DNA from: Alentia gelatinosa
Lineage: Eukaryota > Annelida > Polychaeta > Phyllodocida > Polynoidae
Assembly (NCBI GenBank): GCA_950022655.1
Contig: OX465589.1
Location: forward strand, 29,117,970 to 29,181,969
Reading direction: 5' to 3'
DNA length: 64,000 nucleotides
Under the pieces are notes generated by a model that made no database searches, was not told the origin of the DNA, and saw only the letters and a list, made by a program, of their open reading frames with translations. Both the position numbers and the translations under genes were made by a program. Positions 1 through 8,212 of the stretch are shown here, in pieces (position 1 is the first letter of the stretch; the number at the start of each line of letters is the position of its first letter).

Positions 1-499
1 AGAATTGGGATGAATTGGCACCATTTATAGCTCACGCTTACAATGGGACCATTCATTCAAGCACGGGGTGTTAACCTAATTTACTCGTCTTTGGCGAGGA
101 AATAGTAATGCCCGCTGACATAGTCTATGGGGTTCCCGGAATGTCTATGGATGATCCTTGTCCCATAGGTTTTGTCGAAAAGTTCAGGGAACGTTTTGTA
201 GAGGGATATTACAGAAGATATTCGCAAGACGGAACCTGACAAAAGCTGCCGAGTGGCAAAAGACTGGCCATGATGTCAATCTTAAACCATGTAAGTTCCG
301 AGTAGGAGACCGGGTTGTACTATACCACACTCCGTTGGTAAATGTAAAACTCGCTCCTAACTGGGACGGACCATTCAGAATTGTTAAAATATTGTCAGAA
401 ATGACGGTAGTGATAGAGGATGAATGGTCAAGAAGGCGTTACAAATCCCATGTAGCTCGTTTACGACTATGGGAAGGGAAGCGCGAAAATAGACTCTAA
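1..499 (+). pseudogene. pol: Element A integrase, C-terminal end (partial)
   Basis: This is the end of a Ty3/Gypsy integrase, entering the window already in progress. The frame open at base 3 ends in a TAA at about 75, where the identical stop is seen in the second copy (40,745). Coding then resumes in the same frame and shifts to the frame of 158-499. That last frame encodes the C-terminal domain with the typical pattern of a basic segment, a GD-rich turn (FRVGDRVVLY) and a GPF motif (NWDGPFRIV). The gene is therefore broken by one stop and one frameshift, both shared by the two copies. Confidence 0.85.
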
Positions 500-1037
500 A
501 CCCCGCCGCAGCTCTCGACTAAAATCGAAGGCTGTGGTTAGCTACAAAGAGTAGTGGTGCCGGGGTTGTCGAAAACAGAACGAGAAGCAATGGTACGGAA
601 TGTAGATCGTTGATGGTCAGTGGCGTGTCAATTATATGTGAATGTTGATCAAATAGTTACCTTAAAACCAGTCATTGTGTGCCGCAGCCCAGACGTTGCT
701 CTAAGGGACCCCTTAGAGGACCCTCTAGAGGCTGCAGAATTGTGCTCTGTAAGGTCTGATCCATTTATATGAAAGTTGTAAAGAGTCTCCCATACTATCA
801 ATGTGATGCACAACGGCAATAAGAAACCCCCACGCGGTAGATAACTCGGGGTGGTGCTCAAAAAGGGGCTTCCCCGGGTTTCGGAACCTGTGCTGGGCGA
901 TTGAAGGTGTGAACGAATCAAGTCGAGCGTAACGCTGACCTTTGGTTTCTTCACGCATGCGGTGTTGAGACGCTCAAGATGAGCCAGTCTCGACACGGTT
1001 GATTGGTTCGCGGCTGCGAATCTGGGTCAACAAGGAG
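500..1037 (+). other. Non-coding interval downstream of integrase
   Basis: No credible ORF is seen on either strand; the minus-strand frames at 649-996 and 725-958 lack any recognisable domain. The interval separates the integrase stop from the TATA box of the 3' ORF block. The equivalent in the other copy is 41,171-41,708. Confidence 0.6.
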
Positions 1038-1070
1038 TATATAAGACCCTGTTTTTTTCAGTAGTCTTCA
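1038..1070 (+). promoter_or_regulatory. TATA-type promoter of the element A 3' ORFs (left copy)
   Basis: TATATAA at 1,038-1,044 is followed by a T-tract and an initiator-like TTCAGTAG near 1,057-1,064. The same promoter at 41,709 lies about 80 bases before an ATG. In this copy a 113-bp deletion joins 1,070 directly to sequence downstream of that ATG. Promoter function is inferred from motif and position only. Confidence 0.5.
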
Positions 1071-1073
1071 CTC

Positions 1074-2162
1074 GGCCTCGGCTGAGCGGGGGGCAGATCT
1101 GGACGATGATGCTTTGCTCATCGGGTCAGATGATGGTGATTTTGACCTGGAAGGGGACGAGTCTGAGGACTCTGTTCTTCTTGGGGAAACCTGAGAGGAA
1201 CGACCCGGACAGGGAAAAAGTCACAACGGGAAGAAGTCCGAGGCGGCCCAGTCGTTCTCAGAGGAGGTACTTCTAGCAGATGGAGTCCAGGCTTGAGGTT
1301 TCTACTCAAAGCATGGAAGATATGTTAGCTGGGATCCCAGATCCCAAGACGCGAGCCCTAGTGCAGTCAATGTACCAGCATTGGACTCCACCTGAGGTGA
1401 AGTCGGCGGAAACCGGGACCTTTTTGGCCCCGGGTCCGGTAACTAAGCCTGGGAGGACCGAGGTTGGTGCAGAGGCCGCCATGGAGACTGATTCGTCAGT
1501 TGGGGACGACTCTGTAGTAACGGAGCCGTCCAGCAAAGGTGATAAACCGGTGTCACAGCCGGCTAAACCCGTGCCGGAGAAGTCTTTTAGTAACACTGAG
1601 GTGTCAAAACCTCAGGATGCTTCCAGGGCTGCACGACGGAGTCGCTCAGGCTGAGGCAGAGTTGGCAAAGAAGGAAGGTCGGCTGGAATCGCGTGACTCG
1701 GGTAAAGGGAAACCTAAACACGGGAAGCAAGAGAAGTCGAAGGGGGCTGGGTTGAAAGGCTCGGACAAACTCGCGGCGCAAGCTGGACCGAGTGTGGCTG
1801 TCGCTACACCGAGCACCTCCACGGGTGCCATGGGTGGCGAAGAGGTCAAGTGTTGGGGAACAGAGATGGACAGGGCTAAACCCCTGACCAAATCTAACCC
1901 GGACAGTGATGGCGGTGATTTCCAGCCTGGCGTAAAGCGGGCTGGGAAGAGAACGGTGGCTCGACAGCTACCCGCCTCTTTGCTGGGCAAGACTTACACT
2001 TGCCTGGAAGATCTCCGTCATGGAAACCGACATTACATCCCAGATGGTGGCGGTTTAGATGGAACGTCTGACGACGAGGAATGGTTGGTTGACGAGGGTT
2101 CTCCCAACACCTGGTACATCGACCGGGTGAAAGGAGTGTCCCGAGTAAGCCAGCTTAAGTAG
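1074..2162 (+). pseudogene. Element A 3' ORF 1, acidic/Ser-rich protein (broken)
   Basis: Unrecognised protein. It has an acidic stretch (Asp/Glu-rich, about 1,100-1,180), then a segment containing MLAGIPDPKTRALVQSMYQH, a Pro/Thr/Ser-rich linker, and a Lys/Gly-rich part ending in an acidic patch (SDDEEWLVDEGSP). Compared with 41,792-42,943 this copy has lost the start codon in a 113-bp deletion, gained 11 bp near 1,190 and carries a 24-bp inversion at 1,627-1,650. Coding signal therefore hops between frames: 1,280-1,654, then 1,660-2,162. The final TAG at 2,160 is shared by both copies and the same frame is open again directly after it, so ORF 1 and ORF 2 may once have been one protein. Confidence 0.6.
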
Positions 2163-3002
2163 GAAGATCAGGTCAAAGACCGGATGGCGTACGCATGGCA
2201 CAAGTTCGGTAACGGTGATCATTGTGTCTTTCTGAGTTGCCATGGAAGGGACAAGAAATTGTCACCAACCTATGCGACTGCAGGTCGTTACGCTAGGCAC
2301 CTCGGTAAGAAAGGTGGTTCTTGCCAGGCCGGGTGTGCCAGTTTGCGGCGATCGTGTCTTGTCCGACACATTGCCCGGGAACACCGGACTGCTGGAGCTG
2401 CAGCTCGGGAACGAGTCATGAATCTGTGGCAGAGATTCATTGACTTAGGTTCCGATGCTCAGAAAGGCAAGCTGGAACCCAAAACTTGTGTGACAGACGG
2501 TCGATTGTTCAAAATCGGATGGAAGAAGAATCCTGGCTGGTTCGGGAGTCTGATGCTATCCGCTTCAAACCATCGACGGATGTCAAAGGAGTCGAGGAAC
2601 AAACGGTCCCATAGCCAGGAACCGTCTAGGGGTTCCTCGAAGGTTAGACGATGGGTCAAGAAGTTGTCATCCTCCTTGTCCAGCGAGGATGATACTTCTG
2701 GGCGATCCAGTCGAAAACTGAAGAAGAAGTTGGCTCCTAGTAAGAACACCATCGCTGACATGGTGGAAGCTGCTTACCAGGCTACGCCAAGTTTGACTGA
2801 AGGACTAAAACTCCTCTCAGCCAAGGGTGAAGGGAACATTCCAACTGCTTCTAAAGTAGGCGGACCCGTGGAAAAATCAGCTGAGACTCGTCCCAGCTCA
2901 AGTCTCCCGGGAGTTACCCCGATCAGTAGAGGTGCTACCCAAGCACCGGGGAAAGTTGTGGATGACGAGGCCTTTCCGGCACTCCCATCACCAGCCAACT
3001 AG
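2163..3002 (+). CDS. Element A 3' ORF 2, putative zinc-finger protein
   Basis: Open frame with its first ATG at 2,184 (272 residues). Residues about 13-70 hold two Cys/His clusters: a C-x4-C followed by His and Cys residues, then CQAGC and RHIAREH, a C-x3-C-x10-H-x4-H arrangement that could bind one zinc. The middle is Ser/Arg/Lys-rich with a KSDD-like acidic break, and the tail is Ala/Pro-rich. This layout (finger plus basic region) suggests nucleic-acid binding; that is inference and I recognise no named family. It is in frame with ORF 1 across a single TAG and overlaps ORF 3 by about 40 bases in another frame. The second copy differs at only a few residues. Confidence 0.55.
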   Translation, partial: EDQVKDRMAYAWHKFGNGDHCVFLSCHGRDKKLSPTYATAGRYARHLGKKGGSCQAGCASLRRSCLVRHIAREHRTAGAAARERVMNLWQRFIDLGSDAQKGKLEPKTCVTDGRLFKIGWKKNPGWFGSLMLSASNHRRMSKESRNKRSHSQEPSRGSSKVRRWVKKLSSSLSSEDDTSGRSSRKLKKKLAPSKNTIADMVEAAYQATPSLTEGLKLLSAKGEGNIPTASKVGGPVEKSAETRPSSSLPGVTPISRGATQAPGKVVDDEAFPALPSPAN

Positions 3003-3805
3003 AGTCGCACATAGGTAGCAAGTTGGAAGGCCGCGTCCGAAGGGGCGCTCAGTCTCTCCATGAGAGCCTCGTTCAGGAGCTAGTTAACCTAGCCCGGTTC
3101 GAGGTGAAGGTATCCACGAAGGTCCTGGCTAAACAATACGCGTCGGACCTAGAGGACGCGCGTATTGCGAAAACCACGGCCCAATCAAGGTTTACCCAGG
3201 CGGAAGCCCAGACCCATCGCCAAGATGAACGTTGTCTTTGGCATTTGGGAATGTCGCTCTACGACATCGGTGATGACCTGCAAGCCCTTGAGGAAGCGTG
3301 GTTGGCCCGACAAAGGAGCAGGGGAAGATTTCTTCAGTTCACCACGGAAGAATCAGATCCGACACGTCGGCAACTCGCCAGCATGTTGGGGTGGTCATCC
3401 GTGGGAGAAACTTCCCACCAGGACACTACATCCAGTACGGCCCAGCCTATGGATGTCAGTGTAGACACTCTGCTGTCGGGACAAGGTAAAATCCAACAGG
3501 ATCCGACTGAAGTCCTACAGCCGAGGATGCCTCCCGCCGTGATGCGGGCTGAAACATCGGCGAGGCCCTCCCAGGCTAAGCCGATGGATCAACCCGAGGA
3601 ACAGAGTGAGGCAATGGGGATTAATGCCAACATCATCCCGTTGGGGTCCAGAATCTTTTTAGATACCGGACCGACCTCTCTGCAGCAGTTGATGTCTCAG
3701 TTCCAGTCCAATGCGACCAGAGAGGACCGCCCCGGCAACGTCGGTTCCACCGACGACTACCACGCCCAGTCAGTCGGAAATTCTCGACCTCAAGATATCC
3801 TCTGA
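3002..3805 (+). CDS. Element A 3' ORF 3, putative coiled-coil protein
   Basis: The frame has no ATG near its start; it is already open from about 2,962, inside the end of ORF 2, and the first in-frame start-like codon is TTG at 3,023. Translation would thus need a frameshift from ORF 2, or the two were one gene broken by an indel; both copies have the same arrangement. Residues 1-110 are rich in Glu, Lys, Gln and Ala with heptad-like spacing of Leu/Val (for example around LVQELVNLARFEVK), as in coiled coils. The rest is Ser/Thr/Pro/Gln-rich and probably disordered. No family recognised. Confidence 0.5.
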   Translation, partial: ESHIGSKLEGRVRRGAQSLHESLVQELVNLARFEVKVSTKVLAKQYASDLEDARIAKTTAQSRFTQAEAQTHRQDERCLWHLGMSLYDIGDDLQALEEAWLARQRSRGRFLQFTTEESDPTRRQLASMLGWSSVGETSHQDTTSSTAQPMDVSVDTLLSGQGKIQQDPTEVLQPRMPPAVMRAETSARPSQAKPMDQPEEQSEAMGINANIIPLGSRIFLDTGPTSLQQLMSQFQSNATREDRPGNVGSTDDYHAQSVGNSRPQDIL

Positions 3806-5209
3806 CGAGGATATCTAGGGTTGACAACGACCGGCTCGATTGGTGCCTGATAGGCCGGGGAGACGCCGTCTAAACTCAGAACCGGCAGAGTCAACAACAC
3901 TCCTGGATCCGAAGTCAGACGGGTAAGGGAAGTTCCGGGGAGGAAAAATCTTTTTCTGACCTAGCTACTTCCAGGTCGGTCTCTCGAGAATAATTACTTA
4001 ATCTCGATAAATCGTCGTGTGGCCTCCTAACCGGAATTCTGCACTTTCTCAGCAAACTGCAAGGATCGCTGGGAGGGGTAGAGGAAAGGTTAGGAGTGAC
4101 CTATGATAAGCGATCCTGGGTTGGGGCTGAGGAAAGTCAGTAAAACAACTTCCCCAAGGCACAACCCTGGTTTCAGACGGCTGAAGGTTCTCTCGATGGT
4201 CAGGCCCGTAATAGGCCCCCATCACAAAAACCTCCGGCCTGTGGTGTGGATTCCGTCCACACTAGTCTATGGTACCGGATAAGGAAGACCATGCCTTTCA
4301 GGTATGGAACTGACTTACCAGGTCTGTGTCGGAACTGAGTTCGTTGACTCGATAATGAGATAGTAGACGCAATCCCTGTTCTGTTGGATTGCGCTGACTA
4401 TTTCTACCTTGGGTCGATGATCGTAAGTTCTGAATCCGGCTAAAAATTGGGGCCCTAATTGGTACTAGATTTAAGCCGAAGGAAACTATGCCAGTATAGA
4501 TGGAGCCAAATAAAAAAACACTGATACCACACACTCTTACCAGGTGGATGGAGAACTGTTTTTGCCTTTTTGGCCATTATTTCCGTATTCAGAAACTTTC
4601 CAACTAAGAAGGTGTCGAGCGAGGCTGACCCTTCTTCTACATATGGATGTCTTCCAAACTGAAAAACAGTGGGAAGCCCAGCACCCGCCAGTATCGGGCT
4701 GAACGTAGTAGGTCTGCTACGCCGGTGGGCCAGCTGGGCTCGATACTCAAGAAGAGAAAGAAAACAACAACTCACCCGCCGGGAGCCTACAATGGATTTC
4801 AACAAGATCCGGAACTGCTGGAGGCAGGGTGCTCGACAGGCCGGGCTGACCACCTGTAGGTCCGTGACTGTCGAGTCTTCCCTGCCCAACCCTCAAGAAT
4901 ACGCTCCCGGGCTCAAGATGGGTGAATATCACATTCATTCAAGGTGCTAGCGAGGCTAGTCCTTCATTATTCAAATGTTGTTTCTTCTTTCCTAAATGTT
5001 GTATCTTCCATATTTTTAATATAACTTCTCCGTCTTACAATTCCACCTTTTTCACTTATACATTGGTATCAGTGAATTCTTGTGAACACCAGGAAGCTAG
5101 AGAGTAGACCAAGAACTGCTGGATTTACGTTATAATTTTTAATTGGGATGTCCCCTAGCTGCATAATGGCTGCCTTGGTCCCCCCCGTAGTAAAAACCAG
5201 GAGGGGTAA
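3806..5209 (+). other. 3' non-coding region of element A
   Basis: No ORF is convincing. A short + frame at 4,647-4,859 (70 codons, Lys/Arg/Ser-rich) and an overlapping one at 4,669-4,950 are kept in the other copy, but so is nearly everything here. The region ends in a short purine run (AGGAGGGG, 5,199-5,206) immediately before the LTR, which could be the polypurine tract. Confidence 0.5.
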
Positions 5210-5415
5210 TGTAGTGGGGTGGGAATCCAGCAGTGTTCGTTTATTTCAAGGAAGGTGGCGCGACATGCCGATCCTTACAGTGTAGTGATTCCGGACAACG
5301 CCGAACACGGGAGTGGCGCGGCGGAGGCTGGGATTACGTAACGCTGGGTATATATACTCAGCGTTCACAGTAGGTCGACAGGCTGTCCTCGCGCGTCTCT
5401 TCTACGGAACAGACC
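5210..5415 (+). repeat. Element A 3' LTR, first segment
   Basis: It starts TGTAGTGG and holds a TATATATA at 5,349-5,356. It is interrupted by provirus B after GACC (5,412-5,415) and resumes at 32,688, ending CCACAACA at 33,012. The ends are near-perfect inverted repeats (TGTAGTGG versus TGTTGTGG). Rejoined length is 531 bp. A second LTR is not in the window, so the call rests on ends, TATA box, poly(A) signal and resumption of satellite DNA exactly after 33,012. Confidence 0.7.
5412..5415. repeat. Target-site duplication of provirus B, left
   Basis: GACC immediately precedes the provirus; the same GACC follows it at 32,684-32,687. A 4-bp duplication is usual for Gypsy-type integrases. In the right copy the same site is at 46,191-46,194. 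Confidence 0.8.
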
Positions 5416-7022
5416 TATTCTGGTGGTCTACGGGTTAATTAGTGATGTTAATTACTGTATTACATAAGAGGAGGAGAATTAGTAACAAGTCTGTACGTAC
5501 ACGCTTAGAAGTCCTAAGTGAGTGCGTAGTGACGTCTAGCGTGAGGCTTTCCTAGCTTAGTTGCCTTTAATTAAACCCTTGTGACATCTAATGGCCAAGT
5601 TGGGAAACTACTGAAACATCTAACGTGCTGATTACGGCACGTTGTGGCCATGAAACGAATTACGGATTTTCTTAGTTAAGTTATAAGGAGGGTGTCGACA
5701 CCTAGTGGTGAACTTAGGTAAACTGGGCGTAGATTCGCCCCCTACGACTCGAAGGAATAGCTCAACACATGTCTGTAACTCATTGACTAATTAGTTACGT
5801 CCATCCCTAATTCATAAACCATCTGATTATACGTAGTTCCGTGGCAGATATGGAAACTACGCCAATCTCCGTAAGTCACATTATTTCCAAGTAATCATAC
5901 ATATTCTTAATTCCTTATATTAAGTTAAGTAATTAGATAATTATTACAACCGTACCATTAATTAATTATGTGATATCATGGGGAAGGTAAGAGCAACTCC
6001 AAAGGCTAAGTGTTTGCGCAAGGCCACCAGACTCTGTACCCCTTGCGCACAATGAGGCCACCTAATGGGACCTTTAATTAAGGTGTATAAGATCTAATGT
6101 TGATATTAAGTAAGCTCTAATTACTATTAGTTTCGTGTCTTTACTATCATGGATGAGGACGAGTTGAATGTATGTTTGATATTCTTTTAATCAAGGCAAA
6201 CGTTTCACAGTAGAAGAACTACAAAGGCATAAATAAGAATCACATATCATTGGTTCATTATAAGCAAGTCAGTTCATGAGCAACATGATGTTGATAGACA
6301 ATGTAAGAGTCAGACACCTAAGTCCCAACACAGTTAGACTTAATAAGGTGTCTGAAAACGAACCATGTAATCAAGAGAGATTACAATAATTCAAAGTTCG
6401 AGTTCTTCTTAGGCACTGTCCTAAAGTCTTGTCACAGAGTGGAGACACTCGTACTCAGAGTTTGACAAAAGAGAATGAACTGTAATAACAGTAACTCAAA
6501 ACAATGCAAGGTGTTTGCAGCATTAACTCACCAGTCTAAGTGAATGTCCGAAGTGAACTCACGAGATTCCTAAAGTCACTAATAAACTTTGATCCTTCCG
6601 AATGGAGAGTTGGAGGGAAGTAGAAGTGAAGTATATAAGTGAAGACGTTCGAATGTGAACGTTAATAGATCGAAAGATTCCTATGTATGTCCTTTACAGA
6701 AGTTGTGTCCTTGGAGAGTCCCAATCCAAGTCACTTTCTACTATCTGAGTCCGCTAGGCAAAACGCCTTAGCTGAGCCTATCAGATATAATATTACTGCA
6801 GAATCCGCGCACTTCTGCCGGTATCCGGAGCCAAGCAGAACGCGTCCGATTCGCAGGAGGTGGTGGTAGAGACTGACGATACGGTCAGCTCGGGAGCAGA
6901 TCGAAAATGAGCATTTTCTAAAGGATCATGGGAAATTTGGAATAGATCTCGTTTTGAGTTCACGCGGGTCCGAGACACGCGTGGCTATGTTAATGCCGCG
7001 GGAATTCGGGAATACCCTGAGA

Positions 7023-7083
7023 GGGGACTTCCCCAGGGAACTCCAGAGGCGACCCTCAGTCGTCACAGTGACGTCAGAGGGTC
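7023..7083 (-). promoter_or_regulatory. LTR enhancer-like module: kappaB-like and CRE-like sites
   Basis: GGGGACTTCCCC (7,023-7,034) fits the Rel/NF-kappaB pattern GGGRNNYYCC. TGACGTCA (7,069-7,076) is a full CRE/ATF palindrome and sits in a 33-bp imperfect inverted repeat (7,051-7,083). Both motifs are identical in the 5' LTR (32,074-32,085 and 32,120-32,127), and the CRE is at 47,848-47,855 in the right copy. Binding is inferred. Confidence 0.5.
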
Positions 7084-7301
7084 TATTCCCAGAAGCGCAG
7101 TGTTCCCCAGAGGCTAGCTAGTAGTATAAGGAACATCGCTTCTGTCATGGCTATCTACTCTGAAGTATAACCAGCCTATAACGTGGCTTAGCAGATAACC
7201 ATGATTAACACCTTAACATGTAGTGTCAAATACTAACACCAAATACCGATGTATGTTGTTTAACACCAATACTCAATGCCAATACTAACACCCAAAAGCA
7301 G

Positions 7302-7420
7302 CACTCAACAGTGAGTGCATAATGATAACACTAACACTCAACACCGAGTGCGTAATGGTAATACTTCCAGTGTCAACACTCAACACCGAGTGCGTGATGG
7401 TAATACCTCTAATATTAACA
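7302..7420. repeat. LTR minisatellite with CACTC...GAGTG hairpins
   Basis: Three imperfect tandem units of 33-42 bp start at 7,302, 7,335 and 7,377, each built on CACTC-N6-GAGTG and ending in a TAATGGTAATA-like segment. The array is present in all three LTR copies with small changes. Confidence 0.7.
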
Positions 7421-7634
7421 CTCATTAAATACTAATACCTAACGAAAACACTTGATACCATACAAAACAGTTGTCAGTATAGTTTCCTTCCTCTTGGTAC
7501 TTATACATGATACGTTACATTTCTATACTTATACATATTAGATTCTATTTTTAATACCTAATAAAACGACATTTTAATATACTTTCATTTTCATAATTAT
7601 ACATTCTTTTGTGCTTAGCTTTGGTTACAGCACA

Positions 7635-8212
7635 CTCTTCCGGGTTTGGCTTGAAGACACGGTCTTTGATCACAAAAAGATCAACTAGCTTGTCTTCAAC
7701 AATCATTCCTTAGTTCTTTGCTTTGTTTCCCATAAATTTATTATTATTATTAAATTGTTACTCGGGTTAGAAACCTATAGAAAAATAAAACACATAGGGT
7801 AAAATACATCCATCATGCAACATTATACGGCACACACTACTTTTGATTATAGCCTTGTCAGTCAAGCTGCAAGGACAAGAGTTTCAAGTACTTCTTTTAT
7901 AGGAAAAAATGACAACGTGCAGTACGAACACGCCCCATTATGCACAGTAGGACTGCATAATTACATGCAGTAAAACTGTACGATTAATAATAACCAGCCC
8001 ATGTAGATACATGAGAAATAGCCAATCACACGAAAAGAGAAACACTTCTTAAAGTGAGGACCATAGCAGAAAGTACCCATAGATGACAATCTCTAGGATA
8101 GTCGTTCGTAAACTTGTGGAAGGGGGACCGGCGGTAAATCACCAGTTCTCCTTGGAGCGGGGGGAGCGGAAGCTCCACCCACAACAGGTGCTGACGAGAC
8201 CAGTGCTGAAGC
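7635..8212 (-). other. 3' non-coding region between env and 3' LTR
   Basis: It includes an ATT microsatellite (about 7,741-7,754). The bases just before the LTR on the minus strand (GGAAGAG) are only a weak polypurine tract. In the right copy the first 117 bases nearest env are coding, because env is not truncated there. Confidence 0.55.

Larger units (their letters stand above)
5416..7634 (-). repeat. Provirus B 3' LTR (left copy)
   Basis: 2,219 bp. On the minus strand it begins TGTGCTGTAACC and ends CCAGAATA (canonical ending CCAGAACA in the 5' LTR, so one base has changed). It matches 30,866-32,683 throughout except for 398 bp (5,823-6,220) absent from the 5' LTR. It contains a kappaB-like and CRE-like cluster and a minisatellite. 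TATA-like sequences exist on both strands (for example TATATAAG on + at 6,632), so the LTR start site is not decided from sequence. Confidence 0.88.

Noticed and set aside
4455..4889. 144-codon minus-strand ORF, also open in the right copy (45,235-45,669)
   Set aside because: No domain, no context, composition like translated non-coding DNA; conservation is explained by the recent duplication.
5065..5085. TGGTATCAG as an initiator-Met primer-binding site
   Set aside because: It lies upstream of the polypurine-like run and the LTR start on the + strand, where a primer-binding site would have no LTR before it.
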